Shown: positions 47,666 to 57,794 of the stretch, in pieces | Position numbering within the stretch: the stretch's first letter is position 1 | Layout of the letters: every line of letters begins with the position of its first letter | Assembly (NCBI RefSeq): GCF_963678635.1 | Contig: NC_087067.1 | Location: forward strand, 60,932,594 to 60,996,593 | DNA: 64,000 bases | Direction: 5' to 3' | DNA from: Symsagittifera roscoffensis | Lineage: Eukaryota > Xenacoelomorpha > Acoela > Convolutidae | Translations under genes and position numbers: made by a program | Notes under the pieces: model-generated | Told to the model about the DNA's origin: nothing | Database searches by the model: none | What the model saw: only the letters and a program-made list of their open reading frames with translations

Positions 47666-49159
47666 ATAAAACCGACAGAAACCAAACACCCGAAAAATTT
47701 TTGAAAAGATAATTTTAAGCTGAAACCGGCTTGAAGTACTTTTATTTGAACTTTCAAGAAATTGAGCAAGTCAGAGGATTCTCTAGAAATGAAGTTGTTT
47801 TTAAAAAACGAGAGAATCTCTGGAAGTGATCGAGTGATCCTCTGGAGGTGCTCCTGTGGACAAAGTTTTTACGGGAAACAAGTCTAGTAGCCGATTGCAA
47901 AATCCTTGCTTATCGCAAGGGTAATAACAGACCAAATAATGAAAAAGTGATCATGACCGTAATTGATTAACAAGGCAATGAAAAACAATTTTGATGCAAA
48001 AAAGCAATACGGCAACCATCTTTTAAAAGAGCGCCATTCAAGGTTTTGTGTTTTTCCAATAAGATTTCCCAAAATTTTCTGATAACATTTTTTTATTCGA
48101 AGGCTTCACTCTGTTGACTTTGTTTTTTGTTAGTTCAAACGGAAATTAACATGACAAAATTTAAAAATTCTAGAACTAATACGCTAACATGTTTGCAGCC
48201 GACATCCAATGGCCATCCGAAGACTCCAAAGTTCAATCCGAAAATTCGAAAACTAACAGAAACAGTTTACAATAGTAACTTTGCAAAATTTTTATTTTTT
48301 TTTAAGCTTTTACATCGGCCTTCTCACTCACATAAAAGCAGTTTGTACTTATGAAACCGACCAAGTTTTACTGTGTACAGCCGACAATTTTAATTCGAGC
48401 ACCAAGAAGTACAAAACAGCCAACAGAAAGTTCGACAAGTGCCTATGAATTCAAGTAACGCGAAAACAAACTATCGCGTTTTTTTTTTAAACATTTAAAA
48501 TTCCAATACTTGTAGAAACAACCTATCACGGCAACATTTTTTTAATTCCAAAAATCTATTTTGATTGGCATTTTCATCCAAATTCATAAAAATAACACCT
48601 TTTGATAAAATGGATCAACAAATTTTTTTAATTTCACTGACAAATCGTGAAATTAAATCCCACTTTCGAAACGAGGCCACTTTCGAAGCGAAAAAACATA
48701 AAGCGAACTGCCTGCGCCGACATAAAATAGGCAGACAAACAATTCCGAAGACTTGATTTATTCAAGGCAGACACGCACTCAGTAATGTTCACCTTAAATT
48801 TTTAAAAACTTGTTGACTATAAAAAGTCTGGTTCCCGATAGCAATATACCTCCTCTGGCAAGTGTAACACAAAGGTCAAGTAGCACTGTTAATGCAAAAA
48901 CCAGCCACCGAAATTTGAGATGTGTCAATGAACGCAGCGAAACCGAAAAAACACCCGCTTTCATTAACCAAAAACTCCAAGCTTAGAACTTCAACACAAA
49001 GGCGAAGCGGCGATTTGCAAAAACAAGCAAAGAAAATGCAAAAAAGAGCTCTAAGCAGGCAAAACAGTGAAATAAGGAAAAAGAAGTTTAAGGAAAAAAT
49101 AAACCTTGGGAAACAATAGAAAAACAATGAGCAAAAAAAAAACAAAACGTTTTCAATAT
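47666..49159. other. AT-rich region right of the satellite, no gene
   Basis: Unique AT-rich sequence. Reading frames of 60-137 codons exist on both strands but have no recognisable content and overlap one another. A 15-base word aacacaaaggcgaag at 48,993-49,007 is shared with the left flank of the satellite (15,245 and 26,832). Confidence 0.4.
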
Positions 49160-49230
49160 TTCGGATTTGAATCTCCAACCCGATGATTAGAAGTGTCTCT
49201 CGCGTCCTCGGATCTGCGCCACGGTCACTT
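49160..49230 (-). ncRNA. tRNA-Arg(UCU)-like relic
   Basis: The minus strand shows an A-box-like TGGCGCAGATC at 49,221-49,211, an anticodon-loop-like CTTCTAA at 49,193-49,187, and a B-box GATTCAAATCC at 49,173-49,163. The anticodon-to-B-box distance (18) is that of a tRNA, but the D-arm side is about four bases too long and the T-stem pairs poorly. It is therefore a decayed tRNA or tRNA-derived SINE head rather than a working gene. Confidence 0.35.
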
Positions 49231-51008
49231 GGATGTGAACTAGTGGCCCAGCTAATGCTGGATGTACCTGTTTTAATACTTTTAGTCATAATCTGTAGTG
49301 ATACAGAAATTCCTAGTTTTCAAAATTTCAAAAAAATGGACTTCACGCACACGCCTAGTAATTTCTCTGCTCAAGTAGGAGACTAGCTGTTTATTTAAAG
49401 AAGAAAACTTTAATTGATTTTTATTTCAGATTTGTCTGGATAGTTTTCGAAAAAATCCAAAAAATGATCAAAAAATTAAAAATTTGACCTTTTCTGTAGC
49501 AATAAACATTCCTCCTCTAAAACATGGTAGGAGCTGCTTGTGCAGGGAAAATTTCCACGCCTTGATTTTTTAAACTGAACCCTTAATATCAGAAATTGCT
49601 AGTTTAAAAAAAACGGCACAAATTGCTGAAAAAATTCCCGAAGTCTACATCGGCTTTCATAATTTTTTTTTTTAAATCAGGACCTAACACTAGCTAAAAA
49701 AAAGAAACAGCATTACTATTATATTGCTTAAGTTTAAATTGGAATAATTATGATTACATTCGAATATACCAAAAGGGCCAACAGGAGCGCTTTTATTTGC
49801 GACTTAGGTTTTAAAAAAATGCACCGTAATAATACACTACGCTTCGTTGTGTAAAGAAAAAATAAAGAGAAACTATTTTCGAGACATTTTATGATGGACT
49901 GTTTTTATGCTAACCCGATTTGAGAGAAGAGGATTAATAGATAAACTTTTTTCATTCCGCGGGGATTTCCGAAAAAGAAAAACCATTTTGAATTCATTCA
50001 TATTTCTTCTGACCTTTCATCTTTTGCTGTTCAATAGCTCAAATTTCTTTCTTTAAAGAATTAACTTTAAATGAAATCAAAATCAAACCACAAAATCAAA
50101 TTTGCGCTCTTAGAAACTAATTTTTTCCAGGTTTTTCCTACTTGTTATATAGGTGTCTTCGCTACAATCAGTGAAATGTTATAAGACAAAAACTTGCCGC
50201 CTAACGATTCAAAGATCCAACCTATAGCTTAAAGGTATAATTTCATGGCTATTCAAACACAGAACAACACTGAAGCTGTTAAAAAAAATTGTATAACAAA
50301 TGCAGATGACACTCACGTTTAGTCGTGCAAAGTTGGTACAAAAATAGTCTTCAAACGTTGGTCATCAACATTCGAACATTCATCGAAAGTTCGATATTTC
50401 CTTGGATTTTCCGTATTCTTGAAAAAAATTAAAATTACTAATTGAAATCATTTGAATTTTGAAGCAGAATATTTCGCATGTTTACTCAATCTCCAGTAAG
50501 TGAAGCCCTTCTCTTGGGTAAAACGTTTGCAGCACTGCTAAAACACGCTGAGACGGGGTGTTCGACATGTTATTCAGAAAATTTTCCTCACCGAAGTAGT
50601 GAGACTTGGAAATAGGACCGAATGTTCGTGAGAGCCTTCGAAGGTTTCTCGTCGAACGAAAGTTCGAAGATTCGGTTGCACAACTAGTCACGAACATTTT
50701 ACAGATACTAAATTGAGATTTTTAGCAGAGATCTCTTCTATGCTAATTTGCGGGCAAAAAGTGTACTAACATCCTTGGTTGTGTGGACATTTTCTTGTTC
50801 TCTGTACTTTCAAGCAACTCACGCTTAGATTGTTCATTTAGCCCAAACACAAGGTGGAACAACAAGCAGTTTGTGAAAGTTTTTTTATCCAAATTACAGA
50901 AAGTAACAAAAAGGCATATTCAACAATCAGCAACTAGACAAATTACCAGTCGCTAGAAAAATCACTTTTCGCTCTCGAGTTCATGTTAAAGTCTCATTCA
51001 CCGACTTG
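49231..51008. other. AT-rich intergenic region, no supported gene
   Basis: No convincing gene. Near 50,370-50,660 several ttcgaa and gttcga words cluster around a 71-codon minus-strand frame (50,482-50,697) of unknown meaning. Confidence 0.35.
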
Positions 51009-51447
51009 TCACATCATCTGGTCATAATCTTGACTACTACTTCCAGCGACGTCACTGCTCATTTGCATTCGTACACTTCCAGGAGTTTCAAACGGATCTT
51101 CGTCGTCTTCAACTATTTCTCCTTCGTCTAAATCATCTTTCAGCTTAATTTTAGCTCTAGCAGCGAAACTATTTGTCATATTTGCATGATTTGCATTGGT
51201 ATGCATAGCCCGTTTGTCCTCTTTAGACAGAATTTGTGACTGTTTCGAACTATCAATTTCTCCACTTTCTGCGTCTCCGAAATATCTTTTCTTCTGTTTT
51301 GTTGTTTGCTTGTTGATCTGCGCCTGCTCTTTTGAGTAATGAAGAGGCACTTATACGTTGAAAACTTCTGGGACCATATGGGGTTTGAGCCAGCCTACTA
51401 GAGGAGTCACTCCCAAATGATAGTGTGTCTGCTTGTGAAAAAACCAT
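51009..51447 (-). CDS. Small acidic, low-complexity reading frames, possible exon
   Basis: Two overlapping minus-strand frames (51,009-51,350 and 51,253-51,447) look like one coding region with a frame change near 51,310. The upstream one starts [20 protein letters not shown]. The other continues [17 protein letters not shown] and ends in an acidic, Ser-rich tail ([19 protein letters not shown]). The content suggests a disordered nuclear-type protein, perhaps an exon of a host gene or an accessory part of the neighbouring transposon. I recognise no family. The frame change could be an intron border or an indel. Confidence 0.35.
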
Positions 51448-51560
51448 AACCCATCCAGCTGAAAAAAATTACTATTGATACAATAGTAACTTGCAGCGGG
51501 ATAATTAGAACTGAAATTACAAAGACAAAAAAATGATGCAAAAAAAAACAGACAACATAC

Positions 51561-51612
51561 AGTTTGAAAAATGTCAATGAACTCAATATAGTTTGAAAAA
51601 TGTCAATGAACT
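51561..51612. repeat. 29-bp tandem duplication
   Basis: The 23-base word beginning agtttgaaaaatgtcaatg occurs at 51,561-51,583 and again at 51,590-51,612. Confidence 0.9.
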
Positions 51613-51991
51613 AAAACAACCGACAAAAATAGACTTTTCTTTGCGCTTTAGAAATTTTCAGGTTGAAGCACTCTAAATTGCAATAATATTTTATGATCAA
51701 CATAATTTTTAAAACTAGCTCGATACGAGAACATAGCCTACAGACGGTTGGAAAAGCAAAAAATCTAAGGAAACCGAAAAAACTGGATTGAAAAGTTTTG
51801 AATTTTTTTCAAGTTTCGAAGAAAACTATCACATTTAAGAATGTTGAATTTCCAGATTTGTGTAAGATTCAGGGTGACCACTTCGGGCGTGAAAAAATAC
51901 AGACTAGCCTGAATACGAAGCGAAAACTAGTATTCCACAAAAAATTTATTTCGAATGATAGTTTAAATTACAACAAAAAAGAACAAAATGA

Positions 51992-53156
51992 TTATTTCAA
52001 GATCACGTTTACAATCTTCGCTGAAATGTCATCTGATCGGGAATTAATTCCCCTTTGTTCGTTTTGGAGTATCCCAAGGCAACCGTATAAACTCAATGAA
52101 GGAGTTTGAACCTCTTTGGTGAACGAATAAATGGGGGTTGTGTGCACATTAAATTGGTCAAGGTGGACAACAAATGTCTTGTCTTTGAAATGTGACAGTA
52201 ACTCTCGGTCGTTTGAAGAATTAATAATTTTTCTGAGCAATGGAAACTGATGGCATACGCTGTCCAAAACGGTAAACAAAGAGAGAAATTTGGTGGGACA
52301 GTAGTCACTGATGCGATTCAGCCCTAGCAGGCTCTCCGATTGTTGAATTAGCGACTGAACCTTTGGCTTGTTGTCCAGAAAATTGGAAATTTTCTCCGCG
52401 AATAACACAATTGATTTAACTTTATCGAATTTTAGTTCATTTTTCTGGAGAAGATTCATCTGATGACATCCACATCCTTCAAGTGACAACATATTTGGGG
52501 TCTACCAACCTCAGCGACTGCAATGACTGGGTGTTCGATGGCGAAGATAAAAACTCGTCAATATCAAACTGAACGTTTAGCTAAATGGTTGACAAGTACC
52601 GCGGTCTACGTTCGTTTGAGTGGTCGAAATGAACGACCTAAAATTCCAATCTCACTTTGTTGTGATAACTGCTTTCATCCACGTGTATTCAGTATAAATT
52701 CCCTTTCAACATATCAATGACCTCGGAACGGGCGAATGGTGCCAGTGCGTGAACAAGCAAATATCGCGCCTTGGTTCGCCCACAACAAATTTTGACAAAA
52801 CGCGAATCTGGAAACATCACCGAATACAAAGAACGCTTTCCGGACACACAGTCACTGCTTCGAAACGAGCCACCATCCAAAGCAATTCGAACAACGTGGT
52901 AAAATGTGGCTCTCAAACGCCCTGAGTCGTCGTCAACAGCGGAGACCAGCGAGTTTCGAATAGAAGGGTGTCTAGGAAGCGCCGCTGCAGCATCGATATG
53001 GATTTTCTGCTTCTCATGTTTCCCCAACTGAATCGCACCATTGCGCACACTGATCAACTTCCCGTCTAACCAGCACTTTGCCTGTTCCGGCCGACCGGGC
53101 ACAGCCGCAGCCCATCGGTATTTTTCTCGCATCTGCTGAGAGAAGACACATGGCAT
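51992..53156 (-). pseudogene. hAT-type transposase relic
   Basis: Two frames on the minus strand. The upstream one (52,689-53,156, 155 residues) has a BED-finger-like stretch AKCWLDGKLISVRNGAIQLG ending in H-x4/5-H, with the expected second Cys lost. It then has MFPDSRFVKICCGRTKARYL and LAPFARSEVIDML, a pattern I associate with hAT-like transposases. The downstream frame (51,992-52,492, 166 residues) begins CGCHQMNLLQKN, like the CxxH-xxN-L start of the second hAT block, and continues with helices resembling the region before the dimerisation domain. Frame changes and stops lie between. The catalytic acidic residues cannot be placed. I read it as a dead copy; it might retain exons. Confidence 0.5.
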
Positions 53157-54477
53157 ATCTGAAACATATTTAACATTGGTAGGAACCCTGATTAAAGCAG
53201 AATGTCAATGAAAACTTTGCCCAGCAATAAAATACAGACCAATGTAAAAAACAGACTTTACAGACCGGTCTGTAATTACAGACCAAGTGGTCACCCTGGT
53301 AAGATTGACATTTTTTAAGCACTGGTGTTTAGAGAAAAAGTGGATCGAATGATAACTTTTTCCGCTCAAAATCTAAATCCATTTTGAAATTAGAAGTCAT
53401 TCACGTTTTTCTCTACATTTACACTGTCGCTTTTCTATTCTGGAGTTTATTTTCCTTTAAACACAAGAAATGAACGAAACTTTTTTAAAAAATCCAAGAA
53501 AAATCTGTTGAGCGTGAACAAATTTAAAGGCTTTTTCCTGCAAAAAATCATCACATATATAATATAATTTACAATCACTTCGTTTTGTACACTTAAAACT
53601 TTCAGTTAGATACTTACTCTTTCTGGTGGAAAATAGGAGACAACATTCAAAATTCCCTCCGATGTGCAAGGAAAATAAGGTAGAATCTCAAATGGCGACT
53701 AAAGAAAAACCTTGCTTTAGAGTAACTCTTTTTCTACATTTTATTTTAAAATGTTTTTATATGAGACTCACGCGGTTGAATTTGGATTTCTTGGTGTTTT
53801 CTGGGTTCTCTTGGAACTTTGTTTGCAGCCAGAAAAATTTGAACTCCGTCTGAAACCACATCTCTTAGAACCATCCCCGAATAAGAACGTTCGTTTTTAT
53901 TGTCATTACCTGCAGAGTTGTAACTTCTCTTAAGAGTAGCGACTCACCTCGCAATCTAGAAATGGATGTCCATTCCAACAGAGTAAAATCAACGCAGTAA
54001 TACTTGGTCTCTGGTGGACTGTATACACAATCCAAAATTGTGTAAGATAAAAATAAATATTCAGATCATCGAAATTCAGAAAGCTTATGCTACGAAGTCT
54101 AAAACAAATTTATTGGGTAAACAGCAACTCAATCAGTGAATCAATTCATCAGTGTATTCTCCTAGTTTTATTAAGTGAGGTGGTATGTGATTGGATTTGG
54201 TGGTTGTACCATATTTTGTGTTATGGCGGTTACCATAGGGCAGCGCTGATTCGAACTCATATTGCGCTCGCAGTCCGAACTTTGTCCATGCAGTGCAATA
54301 TCCCTGAAAATGATATCATGATAAAATCTGTACAACTTTTGTCAAACTCTTGTCTCAAATTGACTCGAACCTGAGATACTGCAACTGAGATACAGTAGAT
54401 TCAGATAGCATGAGCTAAAACAGTTAGGACTACACGAATGGTCATTTTAATTTGAACACTGACTATTGTCGCCTTTT
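53157..54477. other. AT-rich region, no supported gene
   Basis: No convincing gene. A B-box-like gattcgaactc at 54,248-54,258 is not accompanied by a foldable tRNA body. Confidence 0.35.
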
Positions 54478-54693
54478 TCAGTCACTAGGAAGTACCCTGG
54501 GAGTTTTATGCTGTTTCCGAGGAATTGAAGAGTAGCTGCACAAACCAGAGGTTTTGAACGCGGTTCTCTTAGAGACCTCGTCTTCCATTTCGCTTCCATC
54601 TGAGAAGTCATCCCCTTCTTGCTCGATGTCACTCAAGTTGTCTTCGGCAATTTTTCTGGCTAGTAGTTGAGCATCACATCTTTTTCTATTCAA
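54478..54693 (-). CDS. Small acidic reading frame, possible exon
   Basis: A 71-codon frame beginning MNRKRCDAQLLARKIAEDNL, followed by LSDIEQEGDDFSDGSEMEDE and a basic end. An acidic N-terminal segment of this kind is common ahead of transposase domains and in nuclear proteins, but nothing downstream on this strand supports a specific assignment. The frame could equally be chance. Confidence 0.25.
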   Translation of the reverse strand: MNRKRCDAQLLARKIAEDNLSDIEQEGDDFSDGSEMEDEVSKRTAFKTSGLCSYSSIPRKQHKTPRVLPSD

Positions 54694-55640
54694 ACATAAC
54701 TAACTCATAACTTTGTTTAAGTTACAAACAATCCAAATACTTTTCATATTTTGAAAACTTAAGTTTGAGCTCGGCTACTTGCTCGATTCAAGTAGGATTC
54801 AAATGGTGTGAGGTCGGCAAGCAGAGCACCTCCATTTCATACTCGTCATTAAACAGACTAACACGAAAAAAAAAATGAATTTAATGACCCGAAAAAAAAC
54901 TTTCTGAAATATTCCAATATTTATTCAAATTTATATTTTATACTTCTTTCAAATCGCGCTTTTATTCAAATTGAGATACGAAACAAGGTGTTTAAAGTTG
55001 TCGGGGTAAAACTGTAGTAGTTTTTTTTAGCAAAAATCGCTTTATTAACAGAAATGAGAAATTTGTCTACTTATTCGCTTGAGTTTCTTTACTAACTGCG
55101 GTAAACGAATAAATCAAAGATCAATTGATTCAACATTTTCTGAGAAAACTTAATTTTTTCCGTGAAACTTTTTTGACTAGATACAGTTATGATTGTAACA
55201 TTCGCCCAAATACTACACAGCGACGTAGCGTAGAAAAAGTACCTATTAACGACTGGCAGGCGTCAGTTGCCTTAACCCTACTCGTTTTTCACCGTCTTGA
55301 CCTTGCCAGTTGATTTTCTGGTCTGTTTAGGGCTAAGTAAAAAGTTACTATTTTTAGGCCATCAGTCAAACGACTTTTGATCAGCTTTCGTTTACATGCG
55401 AACACAACCACATAGCTGAGCCTCGGATCCTCAGACTACGTGATTGCTATTAAAAACACGGCAAGAACACCCTATTTTATTATGTTTTTGTGTGACAGTT
55501 CTATATTAAATCCATTGGAGATGGATTGACCCTTTCCTCTTTCTAGCTTCTCATATTCCAAAATATCAAATTATCCCGGTGTTAATTCAAAGTTCTATAG
55601 CATACGAATGGCTAAAAGTTAGTTTTGTATAGTGCTTCAA
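54694..55640. other. AT-rich region before the GC-rich block, no gene
   Basis: No reading frame with recognisable content; composition changes to GC-richer from about 55,650. Confidence 0.35.
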
Positions 55641-55672
55641 CATACAACAGTCTTTGGGGGGCCAAGCCTCCG

Positions 55673-55728
55673 CTCCCGTGTTCTTCTTGAGATAACGCTG
55701 TTATCTCTCCCAATTTGTGGCACGGGAG
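55673..55728. repeat. Nested palindrome at the edge of the GC-rich block
   Basis: Outer arms CTCCCGTG (55,673-55,680) and CACGGGAG (55,721-55,728) enclose an inner hairpin GAGATAAC-gct-GTTATCTC (55,689-55,707). A second short palindrome, cgtggc-acg-gccacg, lies at 56,335-56,349. The region from here to 56,861 has no supported gene and may be the 3' untranslated or terminal part of the element to the right. Confidence 0.75.
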
Positions 55729-56577
55729 GGTTCCGTGGAATATTCCTTCCCACTGAAGCTTCCTTCTCCACTAGTTTCCACGGCTAAGGATCTTATCTCG
55801 TGCGACCGTTTTCCACTATATTTGTCGTTGTTCTGTTTTTTTTTCGTTCTTTTTCGTCAAAATGGCCGTTTTTCGTATTTCTCAGAAATACTTGCCCGTC
55901 AATCGAAAATTAAAAAACTTAAATTTCCGGAATATCTAGACCCTCCTTCGCAGCACTTTTTTGTCACTAAGACCTTTAGTCGTCTTTTTCTGTGTCGCCG
56001 AAAGGTTGCGCTGTGCCCATCTGGCAGAATAGCACATACTCCCCGGACAAGTCCCCCATCAATGTCCCCATTGATCGCATAACACCGGGTTATCGTCAAG
56101 TGGTACTCCAGTTCTCTCTAATTGATTTTACAAATCGAATCAGAAAATGAAATTTATTTACTCCACCTCAACTCACCACGTGTCACAAATGGCATCATAC
56201 TACACTTCACTGCCTTCTAACATTTTCACAAAATTTGCACCATGACAAGTGTCCTAGATAAAATTTCGTTTCTTACTACTTACGTCATCTTGCCATAAAA
56301 CTTCTTTTCGCTCTTTGTGATTAAAAAATTGGGACGTGGCACGGCCACGCACCCGTTAAAATTAACTTAACGTTACTCACCAAGTATAATCAGTCATTTA
56401 TGCGGTCCTTTCAATATTAAAACTAAGAAACTCTGTGGCTAGGAAAGTTATTGAGTTACTCACCCTTTCCGAGCGAGCTTACCCAAACTTACCACGTCGC
56501 CACACAGTGAAATTGTGTCTTACACAGGTTAAAAACTTCAGACGTGTTTAATTAGGTAAATATACTCACCTATATCC

Positions 56578-56590
56578 TCCATATATATAT

Positions 56591-56641
<51 letters not shown>
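56578..56641. repeat. (TA)n microsatellite
   Basis: About 30 TA units with one break in phase near 56,601. Confidence 0.97.
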
Positions 56642-56645
<4 letters not shown>

Positions 56646-56861
56646 TCAGAACTGAAATCAACAATTTCAACAATTTTAACAATTGTAACATTTTTCAAAG
56701 TTTGTTCTGACCAAACTAGATGAAAACAAAAAGTTTAACAAGTTCAATAATCAAACTTGGTTAATTAGTTCAAGTTTTCACTCACTAAGACAATCAAGTT
56801 TTTTTCTCCTTCTCTTCCTTTCTCGTTTACGTCTTCACTTATCCTCTTCGTTCCATCATCT

Positions 56862-57557
56862 TCATTCTATTGCTTCTCCATCCTGATCTTCAGCGTCACT
56901 ATCTTCCAGAACTTTTTCTAACATGTCCATAGAGTTGCGGGCCGTGCCCCAACTCTCCTGTTCCAACAGCCTCGGTTTACAACAAGGTAGCAAGTCCATA
57001 TTCACCTTTTGTTCCCGGTTCCTTCAAAAGCTGCTGTGGAGACACAGGCTCACATTCCGTTCTAGGTCAGCTCGTAAGACCTCTTTCTTTTCATCTTCAG
57101 TTACACAAGGCGCTCCAGCCACTCGCTTCACCGCCGTGGTGACCGCGTTTCTGTGCGTCAGAAATGCTCTCTTATAGGCTCCCGGTCCTATATCTAGCTG
57201 GAAAGATTGATATGCTTCCGTGTTCCTTGACATGTGACGCTTCGCGCGTTCATACATCCGTGACGTCATCACTGCACGGAACCAAGGCATCAATCTTTGC
57301 CTTGACCATATTCTTTCATTGGCTCTGGGTATTCTCAGAACCTTGCAGGTGGTTCTGAAAATATCCAGTTTGCGGCTCATTCTTACGTTACTCAGCTGTT
57401 CAGGAGTCGGCACGGCCGTCTCCTGTCCACTTGTGTGCGCGTTAGCCTCCGACCACCTCACTGCCAGCATGGCACTAAACACCACGATTGACACCTGTTG
57501 ATTTTGATCGGGTAACCCCGTAGAGTACAACTCCTCAACGTCCCATACTAACATCAT
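56862..57557 (-). pseudogene. Polyprotein-like frame, C-terminal part
   Basis: A 177-residue frame (57,024-57,557) is followed, after a TGA, by 52 more open codons in the same frame ending at 56,862. The first part is Arg-rich (WSRQRLMPWFRAVMTSRMYE) and I do not recognise it. The second ends in an acidic tail (EKVLEDSDAEDQDGEA). It lies in the same frame as the 981-residue region upstream on this strand, separated from it by a TAG at 57,795 and a TGA at 57,576 with 71 open codons between. It probably represents the end of one long ancestral protein. Confidence 0.5.
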
Positions 57558-57575
57558 ATTCCCCCGTTTGGGGTA

Positions 57576-57791
57576 TCATAACGTCTGCGCCAAGCAGTGA
57601 CAAGGATACTCCCCATGGGTCCTCAATATGTTCCCTCGGTTCCGATACCCTGAGGCTCCCAGCAACGGTTCCACTTCCATCATAATTCTGTGCAAATCGT
57701 CTTTCTCTTCCATGGTGGGGATTTCAGTGGGTAACGCTCCACTCGCTTTCTGCTTCTGGAACTTGCTCACATTATCTTCGTTCAACCCCAT
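57576..57791 (-). pseudogene. Polyprotein-like frame, 71-codon segment
   Basis: Open segment MGLNEDNVSKFQKQKASGAL onward, in frame with both neighbours and bounded by TAG (57,795-57,797) and TGA (57,576-57,578). It has no domain that I recognise. Its role as an internal piece of a longer protein is inferred from the shared frame. Confidence 0.45.
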
Positions 57792-57794
57792 GAA

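Noticed and set aside
48876-49289. 137-codon minus-strand gene right of the satellite
   Set aside because: Cys/Phe/Leu-rich low-complexity content arising from AT-rich DNA, overlapping the tRNA-like relic; no motif.
54240-54300. Second tRNA-like relic on the minus strand (B-box GAGTTCGAATC)
   Set aside because: The T-stem does not pair, the anticodon-to-B-box distance is short, and no A-box is convincing.
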